Assembly (NCBI GenBank): GCA_001780775.1
Contig: MFIO01000003.1
Span: forward strand, 1-46,471
Source: Candidatus Giovannonibacteria bacterium RIFCSPLOWO2_12_FULL_43_11c
GTDB lineage: Bacteria; Patescibacteriota; Minisyncoccia; JACPKW01; UBA11713
Length of the DNA: 46,471 nucleotides
Reading direction: 5' to 3'
Program-made: the position numbers and the translations under genes
Notes under the pieces: generated by a model
The model's input: the letters and a program-made list of their open reading frames with translations, nothing else
Told to the model about the DNA's origin: nothing
The model's database searches: none
Shown here: positions 25,177-33,519 of the stretch, in pieces
Layout: each line of letters starts with the position of its first letter
Numbering within the stretch: position 1 is the first letter of the stretch

Positions 25177-27984
25177 TCATTTCCTCAACCACTTTCCTGT
25201 TATAGAATCCTTTGATTTCGCAATTTCGTCTGGGGTGCCAGTGGCAACAATGTGGCCGCCTTTATTCCCGCCCTCGGGGCCGAGATCGATTATCCAATCG
25301 GCATTTTTTAGGACGTCGATATTGTGCTCAATAACTAAAACGCTATTTCCCTTATCAACAAGCGCGCGCAGAACAACCAAAAGCTTTCTGATATCTTCGA
25401 AGTGAAGTCCAGTGGTCGGCTCGTCTAAAATGTACAAAGTTTTGCCTGTTGCTTTTTTTGCGAGCTCCGTCGCGAGTTTTACTCTTTGAGCCTCTCCCCC
25501 GGAAAGAGTCGTCGCAGCTTGTCCGAGCTTCATATACCCAAGCCCGACTTGATTCAGCGTTTCAAGGCGCCCGAATATCTGCGGAATATTCTTAAAAAAT
25601 TCAAGAGAATCTTCAATAGAAAAATCCAGCACCTGCGAAATATTCATTCCATTATATTGGATCGCGAGGGATTCTTTGTTATAGCGTGTCCCTTTGCACT
25701 CTTCGCATTCGACATATATATCAGGCAGAAAATACATCTCAATTTTTTTCACTCCTTGTCCCTCGCAAACTTCGCACCGCCCGCCTTTGACGTTGAATGA
25801 AAATCGTCCCGCTTTATATCCGCGCGAACGCGCTTCGCGGGTCTTTGCAAAAATTTCCCGGATGAAAGAAAAAGTCCCGGTGTACGTTGCTGGATTCGAG
25901 CGAGGAGTACGCCCAATTGGGGACTGGTCCACCACGACAACTTTATCCAAATTCTCAAGTCCTTTTATTTCGCTGTATTTTCCAGGGTTATCTCTGGAGC
26001 CGTAGAAATGCTTCAAGAGCGCTTTGGCTAAAATATCGTTCACCAAAGTAGATTTGCCGGATCCGGATACGCCGGAAACGCATATTAACTTCCCCAACGG
26101 AATCTCGATATCGACATTTTTTAAATTATGTTCCGAAGCGCCAGCCAACGTCAGGAATTTTTTGTCTTTATCTTTGAGATCTGCTTTTTTCAAAATAAGA
26201 GATTTCTCTCCCGAAAGATAATCCGCGGTCAGGGTTTTTGATTTCAATAGTTTTTTGTAATCCCCTTCGAATATTATTTTTCCTCCGCTCTTGCCCGCGC
26301 CCGGCCCCAAATCCAAAATCCAATCCGATTCGCGCATAGTTTCTTGATCATGTTCAACAACCAAAATCGTATTCCCGTAATCGCGAAGTTTCTTTAAAGT
26401 TTCTATCAGCCGCGCGTGATCGCGCGCGTGAAGGCCGATCGAGGGCTCATCTAAAACGTAAATGACGCCGGAGAGCCCTGAGCCAATCTGGGTTGCCAAA
26501 CGCACTCTTTGCGCCTCGCCTCCGGCCAGGGTCGTCGAAGAACGGTCGAGCGTCAGATACTCTAGCCCAACGTCAATTAAAAATTGCAATCTCGCGGAAA
26601 CTTCTTTTAAAAGCGGGCGCGCCACTTCCGCCAAATCCTTCTTTTTCGAAAAATCTGAAAATATTTTTTTTATGAAAGTAAGCGTCGCTTCGGATGCTTG
26701 GGAAGAAATATCTGAAATATTCTTGCCTGCGATTAAAACCGCGAGGGCTTCTGGTTTGAGACGCTTGCCTAAGCAAGCCGGGCACGGCTCGAAGGTCATA
26801 TACCTCTCAACCTCCGCGCGGGTCCACTCGGACTCGGTTTCCTTCCACCTTCTTTCCAGATTCGGAATCACGCCCTCGTAATTCCCCCCTGTCTCACCGT
26901 AAAGCAGCAAGTCTAAAACATTCTTCGGCAAATTTTTAATCGGAGTTGATAAAGAAAAAGTATGCTTCTGGGCCAAATCGGAAAGCATATACCAGTACCA
27001 CGATTGCCTTCCCACTCTATGTGAAGCTCTCGCCCAAGGAAAAATCGCTCCCTCTTCAATCGTCAAATTTTTATTAGGCAAAACAAGATCGGGATTGACT
27101 TCGAGCGTATGCCCAAGGCCAGTGCACCTCTCGCAAGCGCCATATGGAGAATTGAAAGAAAAAAGGCGCGGCTCAATCGGAGGCAAGGATATTTCGCAAA
27201 CCGGGCATGCGAATTGCTCCGAAAAAAGATGCATGCCCGCATTCTCAACCGAAACCATCGCGATCCCTTCGCCTTTCCGAAGCGCCGTCTCCAAAGAATC
27301 CACGAGACGCGATCTCTCCGTATCCTTATCCAAAATTAATCTATCCACGACCACTTCCAAAGAATGCTTCTTTTTTAGATTAAGTTTCTCCTCAAAAGCT
27401 TCTTCCAAACTCATAACAATGCCGTCCAGCCTGACTCTAAGAAAACCTTCTCGCGCCAAAATTTGAAGTTCTCTTTTGTGTTCCCCTTTGCGATCGCGGA
27501 CAAGCGGACCCAATATTAAAATTGAGGACCCTTTTTGAAATTCAAAAACTTTTTTTACCATCTGGTCGATGGATTGCTTCATAACTTTTCTTCCGCATTT
27601 GGGGCAATGTGGCTCGCCAAGGCGCGCGAATAAGATCCGGAGATAGTCGTATATTTCCGTAATGGTTCCGACTGTCGAGCGCGGATTTTTGGAAACCGAT
27701 TTCTGGTCTATCGCGATCGCGGGCGAAAGTCCGGAGATTTCATCCACGTCGGGTTTCTCTGCGATTCCCAAAAATTGCCTGGCGTAGGAAGAAAGCGATT
27801 CGACGAAGCGGCGTTCCGCTTCAGCGTAAATAGTATCAAATGCGAGCGAGGACTTCCCTGAACCGGAAAGACCGGTTATGACAACGAGTTTATTTTTCGG
27901 AATAGAAACATCAATATTTTTGAGATTATGCACCCTCGCGCCCTTTATCGTTATATAGTCCTTTCTTTTCTTTTCGCTCTTCAT
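25177..27984 (-). CDS. uvrA: Excinuclease ABC subunit A
   Basis: This is the damage-recognition ATPase of nucleotide excision repair, 935 residues, full length. It has the two ABC halves: first Walker [21 protein letters not shown] near residue 37 and second Walker [20 protein letters not shown] near 635. The zinc motifs are [17 protein letters not shown]...CERCTG and [20 protein letters not shown]. Signatures [20 protein letters not shown] and [18 protein letters not shown] precede the Walker B segments ([18 protein letters not shown]). It is divergent from uvrC with only 58 bp between starts, so the two repair genes may share a control region. Confidence 0.98.
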   Translation of the reverse strand: MKSEKKRKDYITIKGARVHNLKNIDVSIPKNKLVVITGLSGSGKSSLAFDTIYAEAERRFVESLSSYARQFLGIAEKPDVDEISGLSPAIAIDQKSVSKNPRSTVGTITEIYDYLRILFARLGEPHCPKCGRKVMKQSIDQMVKKVFEFQKGSSILILGPLVRDRKGEHKRELQILAREGFLRVRLDGIVMSLEEAFEEKLNLKKKHSLEVVVDRLILDKDTERSRLVDSLETALRKGEGIAMVSVENAGMHLFSEQFACPVCEISLPPIEPRLFSFNSPYGACERCTGLGHTLEVNPDLVLPNKNLTIEEGAIFPWARASHRVGRQSWYWYMLSDLAQKHTFSLSTPIKNLPKNVLDLLLYGETGGNYEGVIPNLERRWKETESEWTRAEVERYMTFEPCPACLGKRLKPEALAVLIAGKNISDISSQASEATLTFIKKIFSDFSKKKDLAEVARPLLKEVSARLQFLIDVGLEYLTLDRSSTTLAGGEAQRVRLATQIGSGLSGVIYVLDEPSIGLHARDHARLIETLKKLRDYGNTILVVEHDQETMRESDWILDLGPGAGKSGGKIIFEGDYKKLLKSKTLTADYLSGEKSLILKKADLKDKDKKFLTLAGASEHNLKNVDIEIPLGKLICVSGVSGSGKSTLVNDILAKALLKHFYGSRDNPGKYSEIKGLENLDKVVVVDQSPIGRTPRSNPATYTGTFSFIREIFAKTREARSRGYKAGRFSFNVKGGRCEVCEGQGVKKIEMYFLPDIYVECEECKGTRYNKESLAIQYNGMNISQVLDFSIEDSLEFFKNIPQIFGRLETLNQVGLGYMKLGQAATTLSGGEAQRVKLATELAKKATGKTLYILDEPTTGLHFEDIRKLLVVLRALVDKGNSVLVIEHNIDVLKNADWIIDLGPEGGNKGGHIVATGTPDEIAKSKDSITGKWLRK

Positions 27985-28042
27985 AAAGTCCTAATTATAT
28001 TGCGGAAGTCAAGAGATTGCAAGATATGATATTATTTGACTT

Positions 28043-29332
28043 ATGCTAACGCGATCGGACTTCAAAAAAGCGCCGTCAAAGCCGGGGATTTATTTCTTTT
28101 TGGATAAGGCTGGGAAGATTTTATATATAGGGAAAGCGGTAAATTTGAAACTGCGCCTCTTGAGCTACGCAGATACAAAAACTCTCGGGCCCGCGAAAGA
28201 AAAGATGGTCAAGGAATCCATGAGGGTCAAATGGCTCGAGCTTGAATCAGAAGCAGAGGCACTGATCGAAGAAGCCATCGCGATTAAACAACATAGACCG
28301 CGCTACAACATAGTTTTCCGAGACGACAAACAATATTTTTTCGTGGCGTTCACAAAAGAACGGTTCCCGAGAATCTTTCTAACGCACCAGCCCAGGAAAA
28401 CCGAAGTCCGACTTCAAGGGCGCAACCGAAGTCGGACTTCGGTTGTTGGGCCATTCACAGATGGAGCCTCCTTGAAAAACGTCCTAAGAAACCTCCAGCG
28501 CGCGTTCCCCTATTGCACCTGTAAAGAAAAACACAAGCGTCCCTGCGTGCGCTCGGAAATCGGCCGGTGTCTCGAAATCTGCTGTTTGAAAAATCCGCCG
28601 GAGAACGACCCACGCGAAAAAACATACAAAAAAAATATTCGCGCGATAAAAAATATCCTTCGAGGCAGAAGGCGAGACGTTTTAAAATCACTGGAGCGCG
28701 AGATGAATCAATTTTCAAAAAAACAAAATTTCGAAGAGGCCAAGAAAAAAAGAGACCAGTTTTTCGCGCTTGAGAATGTTTTCAGGCACGCGCCGATTAT
28801 CAAGCGTGAACTGAATCCCGAGCACGCGAAGGCGCTGGTTTTGGCCAAAGACCTGCTTAGTCTTCCGGATTTGCCCCGCAGAATCGAGGGATACGATATT
28901 TCGAATATCCAAGGCACAAATGCCGTAGGCTCTATGGTCGTCTTCGAGTCGGGTGAGCCGAAAAAAGAAGACTACAGACTATTTAAAATCAGGTACAAAA
29001 AAACACCCGATGATACAGCAATGCACCAAGAAGTTTTACTGCGGAGATTGAAACACGATGAGTGGCCACTTCCGGATTTATTTCTAATCGACGGCGGGTT
29101 GAGCCAATTAAACGCCGCGAAGAAAGTTTTGGAATTATATAAATTGAATATCCCGGTCGTCGGGCTTGCAAAAAGAGAGGAAGAATTATGGGTATCCTCC
29201 TTGCGCAAGTTTCCGCTTAAACAACTCTCCCCTATTCTGCTCCATCTTTTCCAGCACATCCGCAACGAATCCCACCGCTTCGCCATAAATTTCCATAGAA
29301 AAAGGCGCTCGAAATCGTTGCATCTAAGATAG
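28043..29332 (+). CDS. uvrC: Excinuclease ABC subunit C, short form
   Basis: The dual-incision nuclease of excision repair. At 429 residues it is shorter than the usual about 600. It has the GIY-YIG nuclease (GIYFFLDKAGKILYIGKAVN, 14-33), a Cys-rich stretch (FPYCTCKEKHKRPCVRSEIG), a UVR-like segment and the RNase H-like domain (RIEGYDISNIQGTNAVGSMV, LPDLFLIDGGLSQLNAAK). It ends FQHIRNESHRFAINFHRKRR plus a short tail, with no helix-hairpin-helix domain. Codons near 28400-28444 hold an inserted palindromic element (KTEVRLQGRNRSRTSV). The last 70 bp are duplicated beyond the hicBA cassette (29847-29954). Confidence 0.92.
   Translation: MLTRSDFKKAPSKPGIYFFLDKAGKILYIGKAVNLKLRLLSYADTKTLGPAKEKMVKESMRVKWLELESEAEALIEEAIAIKQHRPRYNIVFRDDKQYFFVAFTKERFPRIFLTHQPRKTEVRLQGRNRSRTSVVGPFTDGASLKNVLRNLQRAFPYCTCKEKHKRPCVRSEIGRCLEICCLKNPPENDPREKTYKKNIRAIKNILRGRRRDVLKSLEREMNQFSKKQNFEEAKKKRDQFFALENVFRHAPIIKRELNPEHAKALVLAKDLLSLPDLPRRIEGYDISNIQGTNAVGSMVVFESGEPKKEDYRLFKIRYKKTPDDTAMHQEVLLRRLKHDEWPLPDLFLIDGGLSQLNAAKKVLELYKLNIPVVGLAKREEELWVSSLRKFPLKQLSPILLHLFQHIRNESHRFAINFHRKRRSKSLHLR
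28399..28444. repeat. Palindromic element inside uvrC
   Basis: A 16-bp perfect inverted repeat: AACCGAAGTCCGACTT (28399-28414) pairs with AAGTCGGACTTCGGTT (28429-28444), with a 14-base loop. Each half is itself a near palindrome of CCGAAGTC. It keeps the reading frame and adds about 15 residues between FLTHQPR and VGPFTDG, where most UvrC proteins have a short loop. Confidence 0.8.
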
Positions 29333-29366
29333 TGGTTTTAGAAGAGGAATTGTGCTAATATAAATC
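29331..29366 (+). promoter_or_regulatory. Promoter of hicBA, shared with the mazEF-like module
   Basis: AGTGGTTTTAGAAGAGG (29331-29347) is identical to 30259-30275. It is followed by TGCTAATAT, an extended -10 (TGn-TAATAT). The second copy has TGATAAAAT at the same place. The conserved 17 bases probably hold the -35 and/or an antitoxin operator. Confidence 0.55.
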
Positions 29367-29624
29367 ATGCAAAAAAGGACTCGAAAATTTCTTGAATATC
29401 GTATCCTTATAATTCCTGATACTCGAACAGGAACAGGAAAGAAATGCTTTACGGCTTATGTTCCCGTTTTGGGTATTGCAGCCGACGGAGATACCGTTGA
29501 AGAGGCTCGTATAAACGCCGAAAAACTTGTTTTTTTCCATCTGGAATCTCTTAAAAAAGAAGGCAAGCAATTGCCACTCGATACAGAAGCAGATTTTATA
29601 ACAACCGCAAAAGTTTCCGTATAA
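29367..29624 (+). CDS. hicB: HicB-family antitoxin
   Basis: The 85-residue protein has the partial RNase H-like HicB fold: RILIIPDTRTG...CFTAYVPVLGIAADGDTVEEA followed by the helix ARINAEKLVFFHLESLKKEG. No C-terminal DNA-binding domain is present, so operator binding would need the N-terminal fold or a partner. It binds and silences the HicA toxin encoded 1 base downstream. The order here is antitoxin first, the reverse of classical hicAB. The gene begins 34 bases after the uvrC stop. Confidence 0.88.
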   Translation: MQKRTRKFLEYRILIIPDTRTGTGKKCFTAYVPVLGIAADGDTVEEARINAEKLVFFHLESLKKEGKQLPLDTEADFITTAKVSV

Positions 29625-29625
29625 A

Positions 29626-29844
29626 ATGTCGAGTCGGGAAGTTTTTCCCAAAAATGTTATTAAGGCTCTCCAAAAAATTGGCTTTATCATTGTAAACAAG
29701 AAAGGCAGTCATTTTCGGCTTGGCCGTTCTGACGGAAGGCGCGTTACGATAGCGGTGCATCCAAAACCGCTCGCTCTTGGAACATTGGGATCAATTTTGA
29801 GACAGGCGGGAATAACTAGAAAAGAACTGGACGAACTGCTCTAG
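29626..29844 (+). CDS. hicA: HicA-family mRNA interferase toxin
   Basis: The 72-residue protein has a double-stranded RNA-binding-like fold with VIKALQKIGFIIVNKKGSHF, in which the active His lies in GSHFRL, then GRRVTIAVHPKPLALGTLGS and ILRQAGITRKELDELL. It cleaves mRNA and stops growth when free. Full length and intact. It ends just 2 bases before the displaced uvrC 3' fragment. Confidence 0.9.
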   Translation: MSSREVFPKNVIKALQKIGFIIVNKKGSHFRLGRSDGRRVTIAVHPKPLALGTLGSILRQAGITRKELDELL

Positions 29845-29846
29845 TA

Positions 29847-29954
29847 TTTTTCCAGCACATCAGGAACGAATCCCATAGATTCGCCATAAATTTCCAAAGA
29901 AAAAGGAGATCAAAAACATTGTTGCAAGAAAGATTTAGAAATTATAGTATCTAA
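29847..29954 (+). pseudogene. Duplicated uvrC 3' end
   Basis: The frame reads FFQHIRNESHRFAINFQRKR, then RSKTLLQERFRNYSI and stop. It repeats the last 25 codons of uvrC at 29247-29332 with an offset of 601 bp. Nearly all the differences in the shared part are synonymous (CGC/AGG, CAC/CAT, CGC/AGA twice, TCG/TCA). This is a displaced, formerly functional uvrC tail, without its own start. Confidence 0.85.
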
Positions 29955-29983
29955 ATAAGATTGCGGTACTTAAGGAGGATAAT

Positions 29984-30154
29984 ATGTCTAGGAAAAGTAA
30001 AATTGCCAAGGATAATAAAAGGCTTCAAGAAATGGAAAAGCGGATAAGAGCGGGAGTAAACTATTCGCTAGCTATCCTCGGCATGCAATTTGTATGGCAC
30101 GGGTCAGGAAAGTTTTTGAATATACGCTCATCACCATCGAAGAGTCATCGTTGA
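29984..30154 (+). CDS. Small basic hypothetical protein, 56 residues
   Basis: ATG 29984 follows a strong AAGGAGG with a 5-base spacer, one of the best ribosome sites in the window. The product begins MSRKSKIAKDNKRLQEMEKR, a basic helix, followed by AGVNYSLAILGMQFVWHGSG and a basic Ser-rich end. I do not recognise it. The second half has odd composition and may have lost its original end. It lies downstream of the displaced uvrC tail, so it probably was next to uvrC before the cassette arrived. Confidence 0.5.
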   Translation: MSRKSKIAKDNKRLQEMEKRIRAGVNYSLAILGMQFVWHGSGKFLNIRSSPSKSHR

Positions 30155-30199
30155 AACCGCTGTCTTCCCCTGCCTATTTATCCCGCCGTTCTTTCAAAC

Positions 30200-30233
30200 G
30201 AGGAATGTATGCTCTCAAAAGCCTGCATTCCTC
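30200..30233 (+). terminator. Hairpin between small ORF and mazEF-like module
   Basis: GAGGAATG (30200-30207) pairs with CATTCCTC (30226-30233), and a few more pairs extend inward (GC/GC). No clear T-run follows, so this is a weak terminator at best or a structural RNA element. The rest of 30155-30258 holds nothing I can identify. Confidence 0.35.
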
Positions 30234-30258
30234 CCCTTTCCAAAATCGCTAAATATAT

Positions 30259-30295
30259 AGTGGTTTTAGAAGAGGGAATATGATAAAATATAAAC
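30259..30295 (+). promoter_or_regulatory. Promoter of the mazEF-like module (copy of hicBA promoter)
   Basis: It carries AGTGGTTTTAGAAGAGG exactly as at 29331-29347, then TGATAAAAT as an extended -10 and ATATAAACATG. The ATG of the antitoxin-like gene is at the same distance as the hicB ATG. Confidence 0.55.
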
Positions 30296-30493
30296 ATGGC
30301 AACACAATTATCTTCTTTAGAGAAAATAGAAGAAAGTATTCAGAAAGCAAGCCCTGAAGAACAAAGGCGACTTTTGATAAAGCTACCGCATCTTTTAAAG
30401 CTGGATGTAAGTGACTTGATTCTCTTAAAGATTGCTGAAAGTTCTTTTGATTTTTGGAACAATCCAGATGATACAGTTTATGACTCTCTATAG
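30296..30493 (+). CDS. Antitoxin-like protein of a MazEF-type module
   Basis: The 65-residue protein begins MATQLSSLEKIEESIQKASP and has EEQRRLLIKLPHLLKL. Its end, ESSFDFWNNPDDTVYDSL, is the toxin-wrapping type of tail common in antitoxins placed before MazF/PemK-like toxins. It seems complete. The toxin gene that should follow has lost its 5' part, so this antitoxin may be an orphan. Confidence 0.65.
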   Translation: MATQLSSLEKIEESIQKASPEEQRRLLIKLPHLLKLDVSDLILLKIAESSFDFWNNPDDTVYDSL

Positions 30494-30725
30494 GTCCGGA
30501 GATGTATTCATTGCAGCAATAAGCTCTCACTTAAGAGCGGGGGGTGGATATGATTATAAACTGAATCAGAAGGAACAAGGTATTGCGGGCCTTCCTTTGC
30601 CATCGGTAATAAAACTAGGAAAAATTTTAACTATAGATCAGCGACTAATTCGAAAACGGATTGGTTATCTACCTAACGAAGTTACAAAGAAAATAATTAA
30701 AGAGATTTGCAAGATTCTTAGTTAA
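30480..30725 (+). pseudogene. MazF/PemK-like toxin lacking its N-terminus
   Basis: An open frame from ATG 30480 encodes 81 residues: RSGDVFIAAISSHLR matches the middle of MazF proteins, and GLPLPSVIKLGKILTIDQRL plus IRKRIGYLPNEVTKKI matches their C-terminal part. The usual first 30-40 residues (GDIVLVPFPF, K-x-RPALVLS) are absent. The frame starts inside the end of the antitoxin gene, which suggests a deletion that joined the two. It is probably inactive as an RNase. Confidence 0.65.
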
Positions 30726-30774
30726 AGAAAATGTATTATTGACCAATCAGGTTAAATAAACTATACTCAAATCA

Positions 30775-31005
30775 ATGTCATTTCTCGGATCAGCTATGCC
30801 CTATCTTATGATCGGGACGGCCACACTGTTAGTAATTGCAATATTATTCCAGCAAAAGGGCTCTGGGCTTTCTTCGGCTTTCGGCGGAGAAGGAAACATT
30901 TACACGACCAAGCGGGGACTCGAGAAAATATTATTCAGGATCACGATAGTTCTTGGAATATTGTTTTTAGTTTTGTCTCTTTTGAATTTACTACTTCACA
31001 AATAA
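30775..31005 (+). CDS. secG: Preprotein translocase subunit SecG
   Basis: The 76-residue protein has two membrane helices (MPYLMIGTATLLVIAILFQQ, ILFRITIVLGILFLVLSLLN) and between them the SecG loop GSGLSSAFGGEGNIYTTKRG. It supports SecYE in exporting the many secreted proteins of this genome. It is followed after 1 base by the peptide-binding protein gene and is probably transcribed with it. Confidence 0.93.
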   Translation: MSFLGSAMPYLMIGTATLLVIAILFQQKGSGLSSAFGGEGNIYTTKRGLEKILFRITIVLGILFLVLSLLNLLLHK

Positions 31006-31006
31006 T

Positions 31007-32719
31007 TTGTTTTCATTATATTTCAATAGAATTCACTACATTCTGCGCAAAATGTCGGCGCCTGAGCGCGCCATTTTTTTGGTGTTAGCCGCGACGATGA
31101 TAGTAGGTTTCTTGGGAACAGCTTACAAATTAAATCAGAGCGTTTCTGTTCTTCTGCCGGATAAAGGTGGAAGTCTTTACGAAGGGATAATTGGTCAGCC
31201 TCATTTTATAAATCCAGTTCTCGCGATAGCGGATCCGGACAGGGATATGACAAGCCTAGTTTACGCCGGATTAATGCGCCAAGACGGAATGGGCGGACTT
31301 GTTCCCGAGTTGGCAGAACGCTATGAGATTTCAGAAGACGGACTTTCATATACTTTCTATATAAGAAAAGGTGTGGAGTTCCAAGATGGCAAAGACGTAA
31401 CCGTGAATGACATTATTTTCACCATAGAAATCGCCAAGAATCCAATAGCAAAAAGCCCGATGCGGGCCGGCTGGGAAGGCGTTGAAATCGAAAAAGTTGA
31501 CGATAAAACTTTGAAATTCTGGCTGAAGCGCCCCTACGCGCCATTTTTGGAAAATGCTACCATGGGAATCTTACCAAAACATATTTGGAAGGATATACCG
31601 ATTGAACAATTAAGCCTTTCAGAATTAAATTTGTCGCCAGTAGGCGCCGGTCCTTATAAAATATCCAAAAGCTCCAAAAATGGATCGGCCCTCACAAGCT
31701 TGACCTTAAATTCTTTCTCAAATTACGCTTTAGGAGAGCCGTACATTGGTAAAATTGTGTTTAATTTTTATCCTTCCGAGATAGAATTATTAAACGCCTA
31801 CCAAAATGGCGATATAGATTCCATATCCGCTATATCCCCACAAAATCTTTCGAAAATAACCAGACGGGACGGAGATATAAAAAGCCTGAATCTCCCAAGA
31901 ATATTCGGCGTTTTTTTCAACCAAAACGAAAAATCCGTCTTCCTTGAAAAGTACGTCAGACAAGCTTTGGAGATGTCCGTAGATAAAAAACGGATCGTCC
32001 GCGATGTCCTCGGCGGATATGCCAAAGAAATATCTTCTCCAATACCGGAAGGCAGTTTCGGAGCCCTGAAATTGCCGGAATCGGAATTTAACCCGGACAA
32101 AGCCAAGGCTCTCTTGGAAAAAAACGGCTGGAAATTCAACCAAGAAAAAATGCTTTACGTTAAGGAGGAGAAAAAACAGGCAACCAAAGAGCTAAGTTTT
32201 TCAATCTCGACATCAAACGCGCCAGATCTCGTGCGAACGGCAAATATTTTGAAATCTAGCTGGGAAAAACTGGGCGCGAAAGTTGATGTAAGGGTTTTTG
32301 AAATATCTGACTTGAACCAAAATGTGATCAGGTCACGAAAATACGACGCGCTACTTTTTGGCGAGGTAGTCGGGCGTGACATCGATCCATTTGCTTTTTG
32401 GCATTCTTCTCAGCGAAACGACCCCGGTTTGAACATAGCGCTATATACCTCTTCGAAAGTAGATAAATTACTCGAGGAAGCGCGTGGACTTGTATCCAAA
32501 GAAGATCGGGCAAAAAAATATGAGGATTTCCAAAAAGAAATACAAGCTGACGCGCCAAGCATTTTCTTATACTCCCCATTGTTCATTTATATTATCCCTA
32601 AAAAAATAAATGGAATTGATACAGAAGATATAGTGGTTCCATCTGAACGCTTCGCAAATATTTACAGATGGTATATCGACACAAAATATGTCTGGAAAAT
32701 CTTACGAAAAAACAGTTAA
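31007..32719 (+). CDS. Peptide/nickel ABC transporter substrate-binding protein (SBP family 5)
   Basis: The 570-residue protein starts at TTG 31007 directly after secG; ATG 31052 is an alternative. It has a membrane anchor (ERAIFLVLAATMIVGFLGTA) and then the family 5 fold: HFINPVLAIADPDRDMTSLV, ISEDGLSYTFYIRKGVEFQD, the LSPVGAGPYKI pattern, YVRQALEMSVDKKRIVRDVL. These proteins bind peptides or metal complexes outside the membrane. No permease or ATPase subunits are adjacent, which is typical of scattered importer genes in small genomes. Its end overlaps the GPI gene by 32 bp. Confidence 0.88.
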   Translation: MFSLYFNRIHYILRKMSAPERAIFLVLAATMIVGFLGTAYKLNQSVSVLLPDKGGSLYEGIIGQPHFINPVLAIADPDRDMTSLVYAGLMRQDGMGGLVPELAERYEISEDGLSYTFYIRKGVEFQDGKDVTVNDIIFTIEIAKNPIAKSPMRAGWEGVEIEKVDDKTLKFWLKRPYAPFLENATMGILPKHIWKDIPIEQLSLSELNLSPVGAGPYKISKSSKNGSALTSLTLNSFSNYALGEPYIGKIVFNFYPSEIELLNAYQNGDIDSISAISPQNLSKITRRDGDIKSLNLPRIFGVFFNQNEKSVFLEKYVRQALEMSVDKKRIVRDVLGGYAKEISSPIPEGSFGALKLPESEFNPDKAKALLEKNGWKFNQEKMLYVKEEKKQATKELSFSISTSNAPDLVRTANILKSSWEKLGAKVDVRVFEISDLNQNVIRSRKYDALLFGEVVGRDIDPFAFWHSSQRNDPGLNIALYTSSKVDKLLEEARGLVSKEDRAKKYEDFQKEIQADAPSIFLYSPLFIYIIPKKINGIDTEDIVVPSERFANIYRWYIDTKYVWKILRKNS

Positions 32720-33344
32720 GGAATTGAGTCCTGTTTTATATGAGCATTTCGGCGAGCAAGAGCGCGCAGTATATAGAGTTCTGCGCGGAGAAGTTGACAA
32801 AAATTCTAAGGTTCGCTATGATGAAACTACTATTTTCCCAGGTCTTCTAGGCCGGGAACTCCCTAAAACATTTGGGCACTACCATCCAAAAAATTCGATC
32901 GGTGTAGGTTTCCCGGAATTATATAAAGTTTTGGAAGGACGTGTGTGGTACTTGATTCAAAAGCCGAGAGAATCAAATCTCAAGATAATTGATGAAATTT
33001 ATTTAATCGAGGCCAATTGTGGCGAGGAAGTTATAATTCCCCCTGGGTTCGGGCATGTAAGCATCAATCCGGAAAACAAAAATGCAAAAATGGCCAACTG
33101 GGGAGCAGAGTTCGAAAATGATTATAATACTTATAAAAATTTGCGTGGCGCTTGCTATTATTTTTTAAAATCAAAAAACGAACTTGCGAATATTGAAAAA
33201 AATTCTTATTACGAAGCCGTTCCCGAACTCGTTAAGATTCGGTCTAAAAAATTATCTAAAAAATTAAAAAATCTTGAATTTTTAACTAAACCTGAAAAAT
33301 ATTTGAATCTTTTAACCGTAGAAAATTGCTTTGAAAGAATTTAA
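32688..33344 (+). CDS. Glucose-6-phosphate isomerase, cupin (archaeal) type
   Basis: The 218-residue metal-dependent cupin interconverts glucose-6-phosphate and fructose-6-phosphate. It shows TFGHYHP (metal His pair), PELYKVLEGRVWYLIQ, EVIIPPGFGHVSINP with another His, and the following NWGAEFENDY. This family is archaeal in origin and replaces the usual bacterial Pgi. It overlaps the peptide-binding protein gene by 32 bp and is followed by the tRNA-Leu region. The C-terminal Lys-rich tail (about 185-218) is not part of the cupin. Confidence 0.88.
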   Translation: MSGKSYEKTVKELSPVLYEHFGEQERAVYRVLRGEVDKNSKVRYDETTIFPGLLGRELPKTFGHYHPKNSIGVGFPELYKVLEGRVWYLIQKPRESNLKIIDEIYLIEANCGEEVIIPPGFGHVSINPENKNAKMANWGAEFENDYNTYKNLRGACYYFLKSKNELANIEKNSYYEAVPELVKIRSKKLSKKLKNLEFLTKPEKYLNLLTVENCFERI

Positions 33345-33375
33345 AGAAGAGAGATGCCAGCCATAGATTGGTAAA

Positions 33376-33408
33376 GCGGAACTGGTAGATTTAGCCGCCT
33401 TTGGCGGC
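33376..33408 (+). other. tRNA-Leu-like fragment and GCCGCC hairpin
   Basis: GCGGAACTGGTAGA (33376-33389) looks like the D-arm of a tRNA-Leu but has no matching anticodon or T-arm after it. Instead GCCGCC TTT GGCGGC (33394-33408) forms a 6-bp hairpin. Ten bases later the intact tRNA-Leu starts. It is probably a decayed tRNA copy. Confidence 0.4.
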
Positions 33409-33417
33409 CGCACCTGG

Positions 33418-33498
33418 GGGCAGGTGGTGGAACGGCAGACACGTACGGTTCAGGGCCGTATGCCGCAAGGCGTGGGGGTTCAAATCCCCCCCTGCCCA
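33418..33498 (+). tRNA. tRNA-Leu (CAG)
   Basis: Acceptor GGGCAGG pairs with CCTGCCC. The D-arm is TGGTGGAACGGCAGAC. The anticodon stem-loop ACGGTTCAGGGCCGT holds CAG. A variable arm (TGCCGCAAGGCG) and a T-arm GGGGGTTCAAATCCCCC follow. Discriminator A at 33498. CCA is not encoded, unlike the Ser and Gln tRNAs here. It lies 21 bases before the RNase J gene. Confidence 0.95.
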
Positions 33499-33519
33499 CA
33501 AAATTAATAACTAACAAAT

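Noticed and set aside
30239-30260. A third uvrC tail before the mazEF-like module
   Set aside because: Only a few codons (K-S-L then stop) line up with the uvrC end and the upstream residues do not match, so chance is as likely.
30249-30530. Minus-strand frame across the mazEF-like module
   Set aside because: No ribosome site or recognisable domain, and it is fully antisense to a better supported antitoxin gene and its promoter.
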